DNA from: an uncultured Clostridia bacterium
GTDB taxonomy: Bacteria; Bacillota; Clostridia; TANB77; CAG-508
Assembly: GCA_948505485.1 (NCBI GenBank)
Contig: CAOPQH010000047.1
Span: forward strand, 1 to 10,416
Length of the DNA stretch: 10,416 bases
Reading direction: 5' to 3'
The notes beneath the pieces were generated by a model. That model saw nothing but the letters and a program-made list of their open reading frames with translations. It did no database searches and was not told the DNA's origin. This document shows positions 1 to 4,841 of the stretch, piece by piece. Each line of letters begins with the position of its first letter. Position 1 is the first letter of the stretch. A program made the translations under genes and the position numbers.

Positions 1-1
1 A

Positions 2-802
2 GTAATGTCAATAATAGCCATAATAATAAATAAAAAAGTATTAAAAAAAGAAACTGAAAAAAACTTTTTTAAATTTTTAGTTATATTAACAACAATAACA
101 ACCTTTTTAATGTCAAATCTATTTCCATGGAGATTTGCACCTAAAATGATGATAATGATACAATTTGCATGGAGATTAGAGACAATATTAATAATTGCAT
201 TAAGCATTTTATCAGCATTATCTGTAAGAAATATAAAACAAAGAAAATATAAAATATTGATTTTAGCTTTTATTTTAATATTTAATGCATTTACAGTATA
301 TAAAACATATGACTTTAATAAAATACAAGTACGTAATATAGAAGATGTTGATGTATCATACTGGGGAATGGGATGGGAAAAAGAATATTTACCATTAGTA
401 ACAATAAATAATCAAGATTATTTTAATAATAGAGCGCAAGATATAATAGTAAAAAGCGGAAATGCTGATATAGAAATACAAGAAAATAATACTCCTGAGC
501 TAAAAGCTAAAATAGAAAATTGTAATCAAGAAACTATAATAGAATTACCTAGAATATATTATTTAGGATATGATTTAACTTTACAAAATCACGAAGGAGA
601 CAAACAAAAAGTAGAAACAAATATGAATGATATGGGATTCATGGAAGCAAAAATTAGTGAAAGTGGAATTTTAAAATTGAAATATACAGGAACAACAGCA
701 AATAAAATTGCAAACGTTGTATCAATACTTACAATAGTATTTTCAATAATCGCATATACATATTATACAAAAACAAATCGGAGAGCTTTAATATCAAAAT
801 AA
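2..802 (+). CDS. C-terminal part of a YfhO-like polytopic membrane protein (5' end cut by window)
   Basis: The frame is open to the left edge, with a valine codon just before the first Met at base 5, so the true start most likely lies outside the window. Counting from that Met, hydrophobic spans are seen at about residues 22-41, 59-74, 83-98 and, after a soluble stretch of about 135 residues, 235-254, followed by a basic tail. The phrase FPWRF...IQFAWR (40-57) and the C-terminal part around residues 180-230 (LPRIYYLGYDLTL ... GILKLKYTGT) resemble the end of YfhO-type membrane proteins. In these, a multi-span N-terminal body is followed by an extracytoplasmic beta domain and a last membrane helix. 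Members have been linked to glycosylation of cell-wall polymers; that role here is inference. The gene ends in TAA with no clear terminator before the next module. Confidence 0.6.
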   Translation, partial: VMSIIAIIINKKVLKKETEKNFFKFLVILTTITTFLMSNLFPWRFAPKMMIMIQFAWRLETILIIALSILSALSVRNIKQRKYKILILAFILIFNAFTVYKTYDFNKIQVRNIEDVDVSYWGMGWEKEYLPLVTINNQDYFNNRAQDIIVKSGNADIEIQENNTPELKAKIENCNQETIIELPRIYYLGYDLTLQNHEGDKQKVETNMNDMGFMEAKISESGILKLKYTGTTANKIANVVSILTIVFSIIAYTYYTKTNRRALISK

Positions 803-837
803 TTTTAAAAAGTATTTACAAAAAATAATAAAAATGT

Positions 838-865
838 TTCAAAATTAGTGAATTTATGCTATACT
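838..865 (+). promoter_or_regulatory. Promoter of the toxin-antitoxin module (extended -10)
   Basis: A TATACT box at 860-865 is preceded by TGC, giving an extended -10 (TGn). A weak -35, TTCAAA, lies at 838-843 with a 16-bp spacer. The start would fall near 872, a short distance before the ribosome binding site AGAGAGGTG at 882-890. No better promoter is visible in the gap after the upstream gene. Confidence 0.5.
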
Positions 866-877
866 ATAAATAGTATA
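860..877 (+). promoter_or_regulatory. Probable autoregulatory operator of the antitoxin
   Basis: A perfect inverted repeat, TATACTAT at 860-867 and ATAGTATA at 870-877 with a 2-bp centre, covers the -10 box and the probable transcription start. Phd/YefM-type antitoxins bind short palindromes over their own promoter and repress it, more strongly with toxin bound. Position and symmetry fit that role; binding is inferred. Confidence 0.55.
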
Positions 878-896
878 AAAAAGAGAGGTGGATTAT

Positions 897-1136
897 ATGA
901 GACAATTAACTAATATTCAAGAAATAGAAACAGCGATAAATGAATACGGAGAAATAGTAATAAGTAAAAATAATAAAAATGATGTAATAGTAATGAGTAT
1001 GGAAGAATATAAAAAAAATAATATAAAAACTGATATTATAGAAAAATTAAAAAAATCAGAAAAAGAAATTGAAAATGGCGAAGGAATTAAATCTGATGTT
1101 GCATTTAAGGAATTGAGACAGAAATATGGATACTAA
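897..1136 (+). CDS. Phd/YefM-family antitoxin
   Basis: A 79-residue protein that starts MRQLTNIQEIETAINEYGEI and continues with VISKNNKNDVIVMSMEEYKK. This is the usual Phd/YefM N-terminal DNA-binding and dimerisation fold, with the hallmark V(V/I)MS(M/I)EEY segment at about residues 30-40. The C-terminal half is charged and Lys/Glu-rich, as expected for the flexible tail that wraps the toxin. I chose ATG 897 over an in-frame GTG at 888: that GTG is part of the AGAGAGGTG ribosome binding site, which sits 6 bases before the ATG. The stop overlaps the toxin start by 11 bp, so the pair is probably translationally coupled. Expected role: neutralises the next protein and represses the operon. Confidence 0.85.
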   Translation: MRQLTNIQEIETAINEYGEIVISKNNKNDVIVMSMEEYKKNNIKTDIIEKLKKSEKEIENGEGIKSDVAFKELRQKYGY

Positions 1137-1452
1137 AAAATATAAAGTAATAATCACACCAACAGCATATAAAGAAATTAATAAAATATATGATTATATT
1201 ACAGATGATTTATATGCTGAAAATGCAGCAAAAAGGTTAATAAATAAAGTTGAACAAGAAGTACAAAGCCTTAAAGATGCACCAAAAATATATACTGAAA
1301 TTGAAAAGTTTGATGAATTAAAAAGAGTTTATAGAAGAATAGTTGTTGATAATTATGTAATACTTTACACAATAGATGAAGATAATGAAGTTGTATTTGT
1401 TTCTCACATGTATTATGGTGGAAGAAATTATATGAATAATGATTTATTTTGA
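1126..1452 (+). CDS. RelE/ParE-family toxin
   Basis: A 108-residue basic protein. The N-terminus YKVIITPTAYKEINKIYDYI (strand then amphipathic helix) and the C-terminal block RVYRRIVVDNYVILYTIDEDNEVVFVSHMYYGGRNY match the RelE/ParE toxin fold. In that fold the conserved R...NY.I.Y core and the final V.V..(I/M)..(G/R)R strand are typical. RelE members cleave ribosome-bound mRNA and ParE members poison gyrase; the sequence alone does not settle which applies. The start overlaps the antitoxin's last codons, and only a distant AAGG (1107-1110) lies upstream, consistent with coupling. The stop is TGA, unlike the TAA used by most neighbours. Confidence 0.82.
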   Translation: MDTKKYKVIITPTAYKEINKIYDYITDDLYAENAAKRLINKVEQEVQSLKDAPKIYTEIEKFDELKRVYRRIVVDNYVILYTIDEDNEVVFVSHMYYGGRNYMNNDLF

Positions 1453-1574
1453 AAATTAGAAAATTAATACATTTAGAGTGTTGGCGACTTATGGGATTTA
1501 ATGATATAGAAGATGCGCCATTAGATAATGGTAAATATGAAAAAATCTATAGATATGATTTAAAAAGGAGATAG
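1443..1574 (+). pseudogene. Relic of a DNA cytosine-5 methyltransferase C-terminus
   Basis: The frame read from 1443 gives ...KIRKLIHLECWRLMGFNDIEDA..., about 43 residues ending at TAG 1572-1574. The core resembles the motif found near the C-terminus of Dcm/C5 methyltransferases (R-K/R-L-T-P-x-E-C-W-R-L-M-G-F). The catalytic motifs, the SAM-binding motif and the final Y-K-Q-x-G-N-S motif are absent. It has no ribosome binding site, a stop lies in frame just upstream (1440-1442), and it begins inside the toxin's last codons. An ATG at 1491 could open a 27-residue peptide, but nothing suggests it is used. Alternative: a chance match, since only about 16 residues are convincing. Confidence 0.45.
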
Positions 1575-1707
1575 TTATTGCAGATTATTCTTATACAGAT
1601 AAGTATGAAGAATTATGTCAGATAATAGAACAGAATATATAAAGGAATGTAAAAATAGAATGGAGAAAATAAATAAGGAAAAATTATGAAGGCATAACTA
1701 TAAAAAT
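1575..1707. other. Non-coding remnant after the methyltransferase relic
   Basis: No convincing gene is seen here. Short open stretches exist in two overlapping frames: one reading EIVIADYSYTDKYEELCQII, with no good start, and one of 24 residues at 1615-1689 with no ribosome binding site. Both look like decayed coding sequence, but I do not recognise a parent family. With the relic before it and the terminator after it, this fills the 310-base stretch between the toxin and the carboxypeptidase gene. Confidence 0.4.
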
Positions 1708-1749
1708 AAGCACTTGATAAACTTGTTAAATTTTATCAGGTGCTTTTAT
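1708..1749. terminator. Bidirectional intrinsic terminator
   Basis: A 14-bp stem, AAGCACTTGATAAA (1708-1721) with TTTATCAGGTGCTT (1732-1745) and one G-T pair, encloses a 10-base loop. It is followed by TTTTATT on the plus strand and by TTATTTTTA on the minus strand. It lies 14 bases from the stop of the minus-strand carboxypeptidase gene, so it probably ends that transcript as well as any leftover transcription from the toxin side. Confidence 0.8.
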
Positions 1750-1762
1750 TAAATAATCGTAT

Positions 1763-2995
1763 TTAAAAACGACCAAACGAAAACCACATACTATATATTT
1801 TCTTACACATTGCAAATAAATTAATTTTCTCTATATCCTTAGTTGATACTAAGTCAATGGTTAAAATTGTATCTCCATTTGAACTATATGTTACTTCTCC
1901 TAATTTTTGACCTTTAGTTATAGGTGCATTTACACTATCAGGAAGATTAATAATTTGATCAATACCATTTTCATTTCCTTTCTTTAGTAAAATACCTGCG
2001 TTGTTTTCAAATGCAATATCAACACTTGTATTTATTCCTTTTAAAACATTTATATTTTTAGCTATGTCATCTTTTTTAGCAAATTGTTTATATAAAAAAT
2101 TATTAAAACCATAATCAAGTAATTTTTGAGCTTCATCAAATCTTACTTTTGTAGAAGGTGCTCTTAATATAACAGCAATTAAAGATAAATCGTCACGAGT
2201 AGCACTAGCAGATAAATTATATAATGCTTGAGAAGTAGAGCCTGTTTTTAAACCAGTAGCACCTTTGTAATTTCTAATAAGTTTATTTGTATTAACCAAT
2301 TGAGATTTTCCATCACGAAGGCTATCCATCCATATAGTAGTGTATTTTGTAATTTCAGGATACTTATTAAGTAATTCTTTTGACATTAAAGATATGTCAC
2401 ATGCAGATGTTACATGACCATCTTCATCAATTCCATGACAATTTTTAAAAGTTGTATCTGTCATTCCTAATTGTCTTGCTTTTTCATTCATCATATTAAC
2501 AAAAGCAGATTCAGAGCCAGCAATTCTTTCTGCCATTGCAACAACACAATCATTTGCAGAAACAACACAAATAGCTTTTAACATATCGTTAACACTTAAA
2601 GTTTCTCTAGTATCAAGCCATATTTGAGAGCCACCCATAGAAGCTGCGGTTTCACTACAAGGAATTTGCTCGTCTAACGATAAATTACCATTATTAATTT
2701 GTTCCATTATAAGAAGAATACTCATAATTTTAGTTACACTAGCAGGTCTTAATTTCTCATGAACATTATGAGAATATAAAATTTGACCAGTGGATTGTTC
2801 TATTAAAATAGCAGCACCTGATTCTAAATTTAAAGAGTTATTGTTATCAACATTAGTTACTGAAGTAGAAGTAGGAGTTGTAGATTTTAAAGGAGACCAG
2901 ACATATTTTGTATCAGAAGCAAAACTCATACTTAAAAATGATGTAACTACAAAAATAGTAATTAATATTAAAAAAATTTTATTTATAAATTTCAT
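1763..2995 (-). CDS. D-alanyl-D-alanine carboxypeptidase (penicillin-binding protein, peptidase family S11)
   Basis: This 410-residue exported enzyme removes the terminal D-Ala from peptidoglycan pentapeptides at the outer face of the membrane. The signal peptide spans residues 1-26, with likely cleavage after SFA. All three active-site motifs are present and correctly spaced: SVTK (S86, K89), SAN (146-148) and KTG (250-252). The beta-rich PBP5-type C-terminal domain covers about 300-390. The tail INLFAMCKKIYSMWFSF (391-408) is amphipathic, as expected for the membrane-anchoring helix of DacA/DacF relatives. The length is typical. The ribosome binding site AAGGT is 5 bases before the ATG, and a TATAAT box on the minus strand lies at 3028-3033. 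Sporulating relatives usually carry dacF before spoIIA; that context is absent here, so I give no symbol. Confidence 0.93.
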   Translation of the reverse strand: MKFINKIFLILITIFVVTSFLSMSFASDTKYVWSPLKSTTPTSTSVTNVDNNNSLNLESGAAILIEQSTGQILYSHNVHEKLRPASVTKIMSILLIMEQINNGNLSLDEQIPCSETAASMGGSQIWLDTRETLSVNDMLKAICVVSANDCVVAMAERIAGSESAFVNMMNEKARQLGMTDTTFKNCHGIDEDGHVTSACDISLMSKELLNKYPEITKYTTIWMDSLRDGKSQLVNTNKLIRNYKGATGLKTGSTSQALYNLSASATRDDLSLIAVILRAPSTKVRFDEAQKLLDYGFNNFLYKQFAKKDDIAKNINVLKGINTSVDIAFENNAGILLKKGNENGIDQIINLPDSVNAPITKGQKLGEVTYSSNGDTILTIDLVSTKDIEKINLFAMCKKIYSMWFSFGRF

Positions 2996-3027
2996 AAAAT
3001 ACCTTGTATAATGAATATATAAAACAC

Positions 3028-3033
3028 ATTATA
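3028..3033 (-). promoter_or_regulatory. Possible -10 box of the carboxypeptidase gene
   Basis: TATAAT on the minus strand, preceded by ATG, lies about 33 bases before the start codon. No good -35 is seen at the expected distance (GAAATT at a 17-bp spacer), so the call is tentative in such AT-rich DNA. Confidence 0.3.
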
Positions 3034-3100
3034 CATATCCTTTCTTTTAAAATTTCCATTCAAATATTAATAATATATTTATGTATTAAATAAATAAATA

Positions 3101-3143
3101 TTACAAAAATAATGAAATCAGATTACTCTAATTTCATTATTTT
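3101..3143 (-). terminator. Intrinsic terminator overlapping the VanW-gene stop codon
   Basis: Read on the minus strand, AAAATAATGAAAT (3143-3131) pairs perfectly with ATTTCATTATTTT (3118-3106) across a 12-base loop that contains the stop codon, and a T-run follows. The left arm encodes the last residues of the protein, so terminator and coding end are merged. It separates the VanW gene from the carboxypeptidase gene downstream, so the two are probably transcribed apart. Confidence 0.7.
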
Positions 3144-3851
3144 GATACTTATATTATTATCTGTAGCAGAGCATTTTATCCTTATACTATAATCTAAATT
3201 ATTTACAAATTTTAAATCATAACTACCATAGGCTACTGCTGCGTCTTTTCCATTTTTAATATATGGAACGTCATTACTGTGTTCATGCCTTTCAGTTACA
3301 GAAAGTCCATTAACCTTTAAAACAGCATTATATAAAGTTGTACTTACTTGGCAGTTGCCACCACCAAATCCTTTTGTTTTTTGACCATTAGTAAATATAT
3401 CTGCTTTTTGGTATCCTTTAGAAGATGTTGATCTACCTACTGTTTTTGTAAAAGAAAAAGTATTTCCAGGTGCCACATCTGTATTGTTTAATGTTGAACA
3501 AGTTAGTTTAATATTATTTTGTCTTTCACTATCTTTAGTATAAATTTTTGTAGAAAAACTTGCAATTTCTTTTTCAGATAAATTTTTTGGTGGAGGATTA
3601 GTAGCACCTACAGTTTGATTAGTAGTTTGATTTGCTCCTGTTTTTTCAGTTGTGTAGCTTGAATTATCCGAAGTATCTTCAAAAGTATTGTTTTCATCAT
3701 TGTTGCTAGAAGAAGCGTTTTCATTAACTTCTGAATTTTCTGTTGTATTATTTGAAATTATATCTTCATTATTTTTATTATAAAAAAGATATATTCCAAC
3801 ACCAATTAAAATTATAATTAATAGTATAGTTATCCAAATTTTTTTATCCAT
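3123..3851 (-). CDS. Membrane-anchored VanW-domain protein
   Basis: A 242-residue protein with one N-terminal membrane span (about residues 5-23). A low-complexity linker rich in Asn, Ser, Thr and Glu (about 27-90, ending in PPP) leads to a VanW domain outside the cell (about 95-240). The domain signature GFGGGNCQVSTTLYNAVL at 161-178 (with C167) and RHEHSNDVPYI at 188-198 are clear. VanW is named from vancomycin-resistance clusters, but the domain is widespread in Firmicute envelope proteins and its biochemical role is not settled. No other van genes are here, so resistance should not be inferred. I prefer ATG 3851 to an in-frame TTG at 3866, because GAAAGGA (3858-3864) is an ideal ribosome binding site for the ATG and overlaps the TTG. 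A folded leader precedes the gene. Confidence 0.88.
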   Translation of the reverse strand: MDKKIWITILLIIILIGVGIYLFYNKNNEDIISNNTTENSEVNENASSSNNDENNTFEDTSDNSSYTTEKTGANQTTNQTVGATNPPPKNLSEKEIASFSTKIYTKDSERQNNIKLTCSTLNNTDVAPGNTFSFTKTVGRSTSSKGYQKADIFTNGQKTKGFGGGNCQVSTTLYNAVLKVNGLSVTERHEHSNDVPYIKNGKDAAVAYGSYDLKFVNNLDYSIRIKCSATDNNISIKIMKLE

Positions 3852-3887
3852 AATAAATCCTTTCAAAAATCAAATAAAATATGTTAC

Positions 3888-3989
3888 AATTCACAGCTGG
3901 TTTAAAGTTTCTCTGAAATTAGCTTGAGCATGCGAAGATGAATAATTTCTATATATTATTTCTAGTTAATTTAATTATGACCGTGAATT
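3888..3989 (-). promoter_or_regulatory. Structured 5' leader element upstream of the VanW gene
   Basis: Nested inverted repeats close a region of about 100 bases. AATTCAC (3888-3894) pairs with GTGAATT (3983-3989). GGT (3899-3901) pairs with ACC (3980-3982), leaving a 4-base bulge. Inside, GAAATTA (3915-3921) pairs with TAATTTC (3943-3949), with a small inner CTT/AAG. On the minus strand the element would begin within about 10 bases of the start set by the TATAAT box at 4005-4010 and end about 37 bases before the ATG. I do not recognise it as a known riboswitch or T-box. Pairing on the plus strand is equally possible from the sequence. Confidence 0.4.
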
Positions 3990-4004
3990 TTAACTAAAAT
4001 ATAT

Positions 4005-4010
4005 ATTATA
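4005..4010 (-). promoter_or_regulatory. Probable -10 box of the VanW gene
   Basis: A perfect TATAAT on the minus strand. The -35 is weak (TTATTG at a 16-bp spacer). Transcription would start near 3998, immediately before the nested inverted repeats. It is back to back with the plus-strand promoter at 4035-4062. Confidence 0.45.
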
Positions 4011-4034
4011 GTATTAACAAAAAAGGCAATAATA

Positions 4035-4062
4035 TTGACAAAATTGAAAAATATAGTATAAT
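4035..4062 (+). promoter_or_regulatory. Consensus sigma-A-type promoter for the small ORF and rpmE
   Basis: TTGACA at 4035-4040 and TATAAT at 4057-4062 are both perfect, with a 16-bp spacer. The start would fall near 4069, giving a short leader before the ribosome binding site at 4083-4087. This is the best promoter in the window. Confidence 0.8.
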
Positions 4063-4093
4063 TAATTTATGGTAAATAATGAAGGAGAAAAAA

Positions 4094-4252
4094 ATGTTAG
4101 CAAAATACTGGAAAAAAATTTGTATGCTAATTTTAATATTAGCATGTATTTTTAATATAATGTCAAAATTAATTAAAAAAGTATCATTAAATGAAGAACT
4201 GTTATCATCAGCGAAATATATGTATCAACAAAACGAAAATAAAACAAAATAA
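4094..4252 (+). CDS. Small single-span membrane protein (52 residues)
   Basis: A short open frame with ATG 4094, stop TAA 4250-4252, and ribosome binding site AAGGAG 7 bases upstream, placed directly behind a consensus promoter. The product starts with a short aromatic and basic stretch (MLAKYWKK). One hydrophobic helix follows at about residues 9-23 (ICMLILILACIFNIM, including two Cys), then a basic patch (KLIKK) and a hydrophilic tail ending QQNENKTK. Topology by the positive-inside rule is unclear because both flanks are basic. I recognise no family. It lies 78 bases before rpmE on the same strand with no terminator between, so it may be co-transcribed with it. Promoter, spacing and composition make it a real gene candidate despite its size. 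Confidence 0.6.
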   Translation: MLAKYWKKICMLILILACIFNIMSKLIKKVSLNEELLSSAKYMYQQNENKTK

Positions 4253-4330
4253 TACTTGAAAAAATTAAAAAAATATGTTAATATATTGCTTGGCAAAATT
4301 ATTATAATTTGAGAAAGAGGTGAACACACT

Positions 4331-4531
4331 ATGAAAAAAGATATACATCCAGAATACAACACAACGACAGTAACATGTGCATGTGGAAATGTTTTAGAAG
4401 TTGGATCAACAAAAAAAGATTTAAAGGTAGACGTATGTTCTAAATGTCATCCATTTTGGACTGGTAATTTAAGATTAGATACAACAGGTGGTAGAGCAGA
4501 CAAATTCAAGAAAAAATATGGTCTTAAATAA
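4331..4531 (+). CDS. rpmE: 50S ribosomal protein bL31, zinc-binding type
   Basis: A 66-residue ribosomal protein of the large subunit that helps bridge the subunits at the central protuberance. It starts MKKDIHPEY, has the usual C-x-C (C16, C18) and C-x-x-C (C36, C39) zinc ligands, and ends with the family's CHPFWTG and GGRADKFKKKYG blocks. This is the Cys-containing form. In bacteria that also have the Cys-free form, zinc limitation exchanges the two; no second copy or Zur-like site is visible here. The ribosome binding site AGAGGTG lies 8 bases before ATG. A TATAAT at 4303-4308 could be an extra promoter, but its -35 is poor. A strong terminator follows. Confidence 0.96.
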   Translation: MKKDIHPEYNTTTVTCACGNVLEVGSTKKDLKVDVCSKCHPFWTGNLRLDTTGGRADKFKKKYGLK

Positions 4532-4542
4532 AAATAAAAAAT

Positions 4543-4593
4543 CAATCAATTATTTTTTAAATACAATTTTAAAAAATAATTGATTGTTTTTTT
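4543..4593 (+). terminator. Intrinsic terminator of rpmE
   Basis: A perfect 19-bp stem (4543-4561 with 4568-4586) with a 6-base loop is followed by seven T and then GTTTT. It lies 11 bases after the rpmE stop. The stem is AT-rich apart from the CAATCA/TGATTG base. Confidence 0.88.
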
Positions 4594-4594
4594 G

Positions 4595-4638
4595 TTTTAT
4601 ATATTAGGAAAGTCATACTGACTTTCTAATATATAAAA
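4595..4638. repeat. Long hairpin behind the rpmE terminator
   Basis: A 20-bp stem with a single bulged G at 4607 (arms 4595-4615 and 4619-4638) has a 3-base loop, TAC, at 4616-4618. It follows the rpmE terminator at once and lacks a T-run on either strand, so it is not a normal terminator. Its right arm runs into the first 12 bases of the 121-bp repeat. Confidence 0.65.
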
Positions 4639-4747
4639 ACAATTGTACACAAATTTATTACATAAATTTGGCACACGAACAAATTCACGGAAAGCCAAAG
4701 AGTAAAATTAAAATTATGCTAATATTAAGGCTTTCCGAGTTGTTCTT
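4627..4747 (+). repeat. 121-bp structured dispersed repeat, copy 1
   Basis: It matches 10296-10416 with two differences in 121 bases, in the same orientation. It holds two stem-loops. The first is CAAATTTAT/ATAAATTTG (4650-4658 and 4662-4670, loop TAC). The second has CGGAAAGCC/GGCTTTCCG (4688-4696 and 4729-4737, loop of 32) with an outer GAACAA/TTGTTC (4677-4682 and 4740-4745). The right border is a minimum, because copy 2 is cut by the window end. It carries no coding sequence. It lies between the rpmE terminator and the probable miaB promoter, so it is probably not part of the miaB message. Confidence 0.9.
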
Positions 4748-4783
4748 ATACAAATTTAAATAATAATATGTTCTATAAACTTC

Positions 4784-4812
4784 TTGCAAAATATAACAAA
4801 ATATTATAAAAT
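4784..4812 (+). promoter_or_regulatory. Probable promoter of the miaB operon
   Basis: TTGCAA at 4784-4789 and TAAAAT at 4807-4812 have a 17-bp spacer. The start would be near 4819, about 22 bases before the TTG start codon. The call is moderate because the surrounding DNA is AT-rich. Confidence 0.4.
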
Positions 4813-4841
4813 ATCCCATAGGTAAATGGAGGAATATAAAT

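Noticed and set aside
888..890. GTG start for the antitoxin, giving 82 residues
   Set aside because: The GTG is part of the AGAGAGGTG ribosome binding site; ATG 897 has the right spacing and gives the usual Phd/YefM start.
1615..1689. 24-residue open frame behind the methyltransferase relic
   Set aside because: It has no ribosome binding site or promoter and overlaps another decayed frame; it is better described as debris.
2790..3011. Plus-strand open frame opposite the carboxypeptidase signal-peptide region
   Set aside because: It lies entirely over the 5' part of a convincing minus-strand gene and resembles no protein.
3123..3851. Vancomycin resistance determinant
   Set aside because: A VanW domain alone is common in Firmicutes, and no vanA/B ligase, vanH, vanX or sensor genes are present.
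3864..3866. TTG start for the VanW-domain protein, giving 247 residues
   Set aside because: The TTG overlaps the GAAAGGA ribosome binding site that serves the ATG at 3851.
3888..3989. Known riboswitch or T-box
   Set aside because: I could not match the ydaO, c-di-GMP, THF, purine, SAM, lysine or T-box consensus in either orientation, so it is left as an unnamed structured leader.
4627..4747. CRISPR-like repeat
   Set aside because: There are only two copies, 5.7 kb apart, with no regular spacers and no cas genes.
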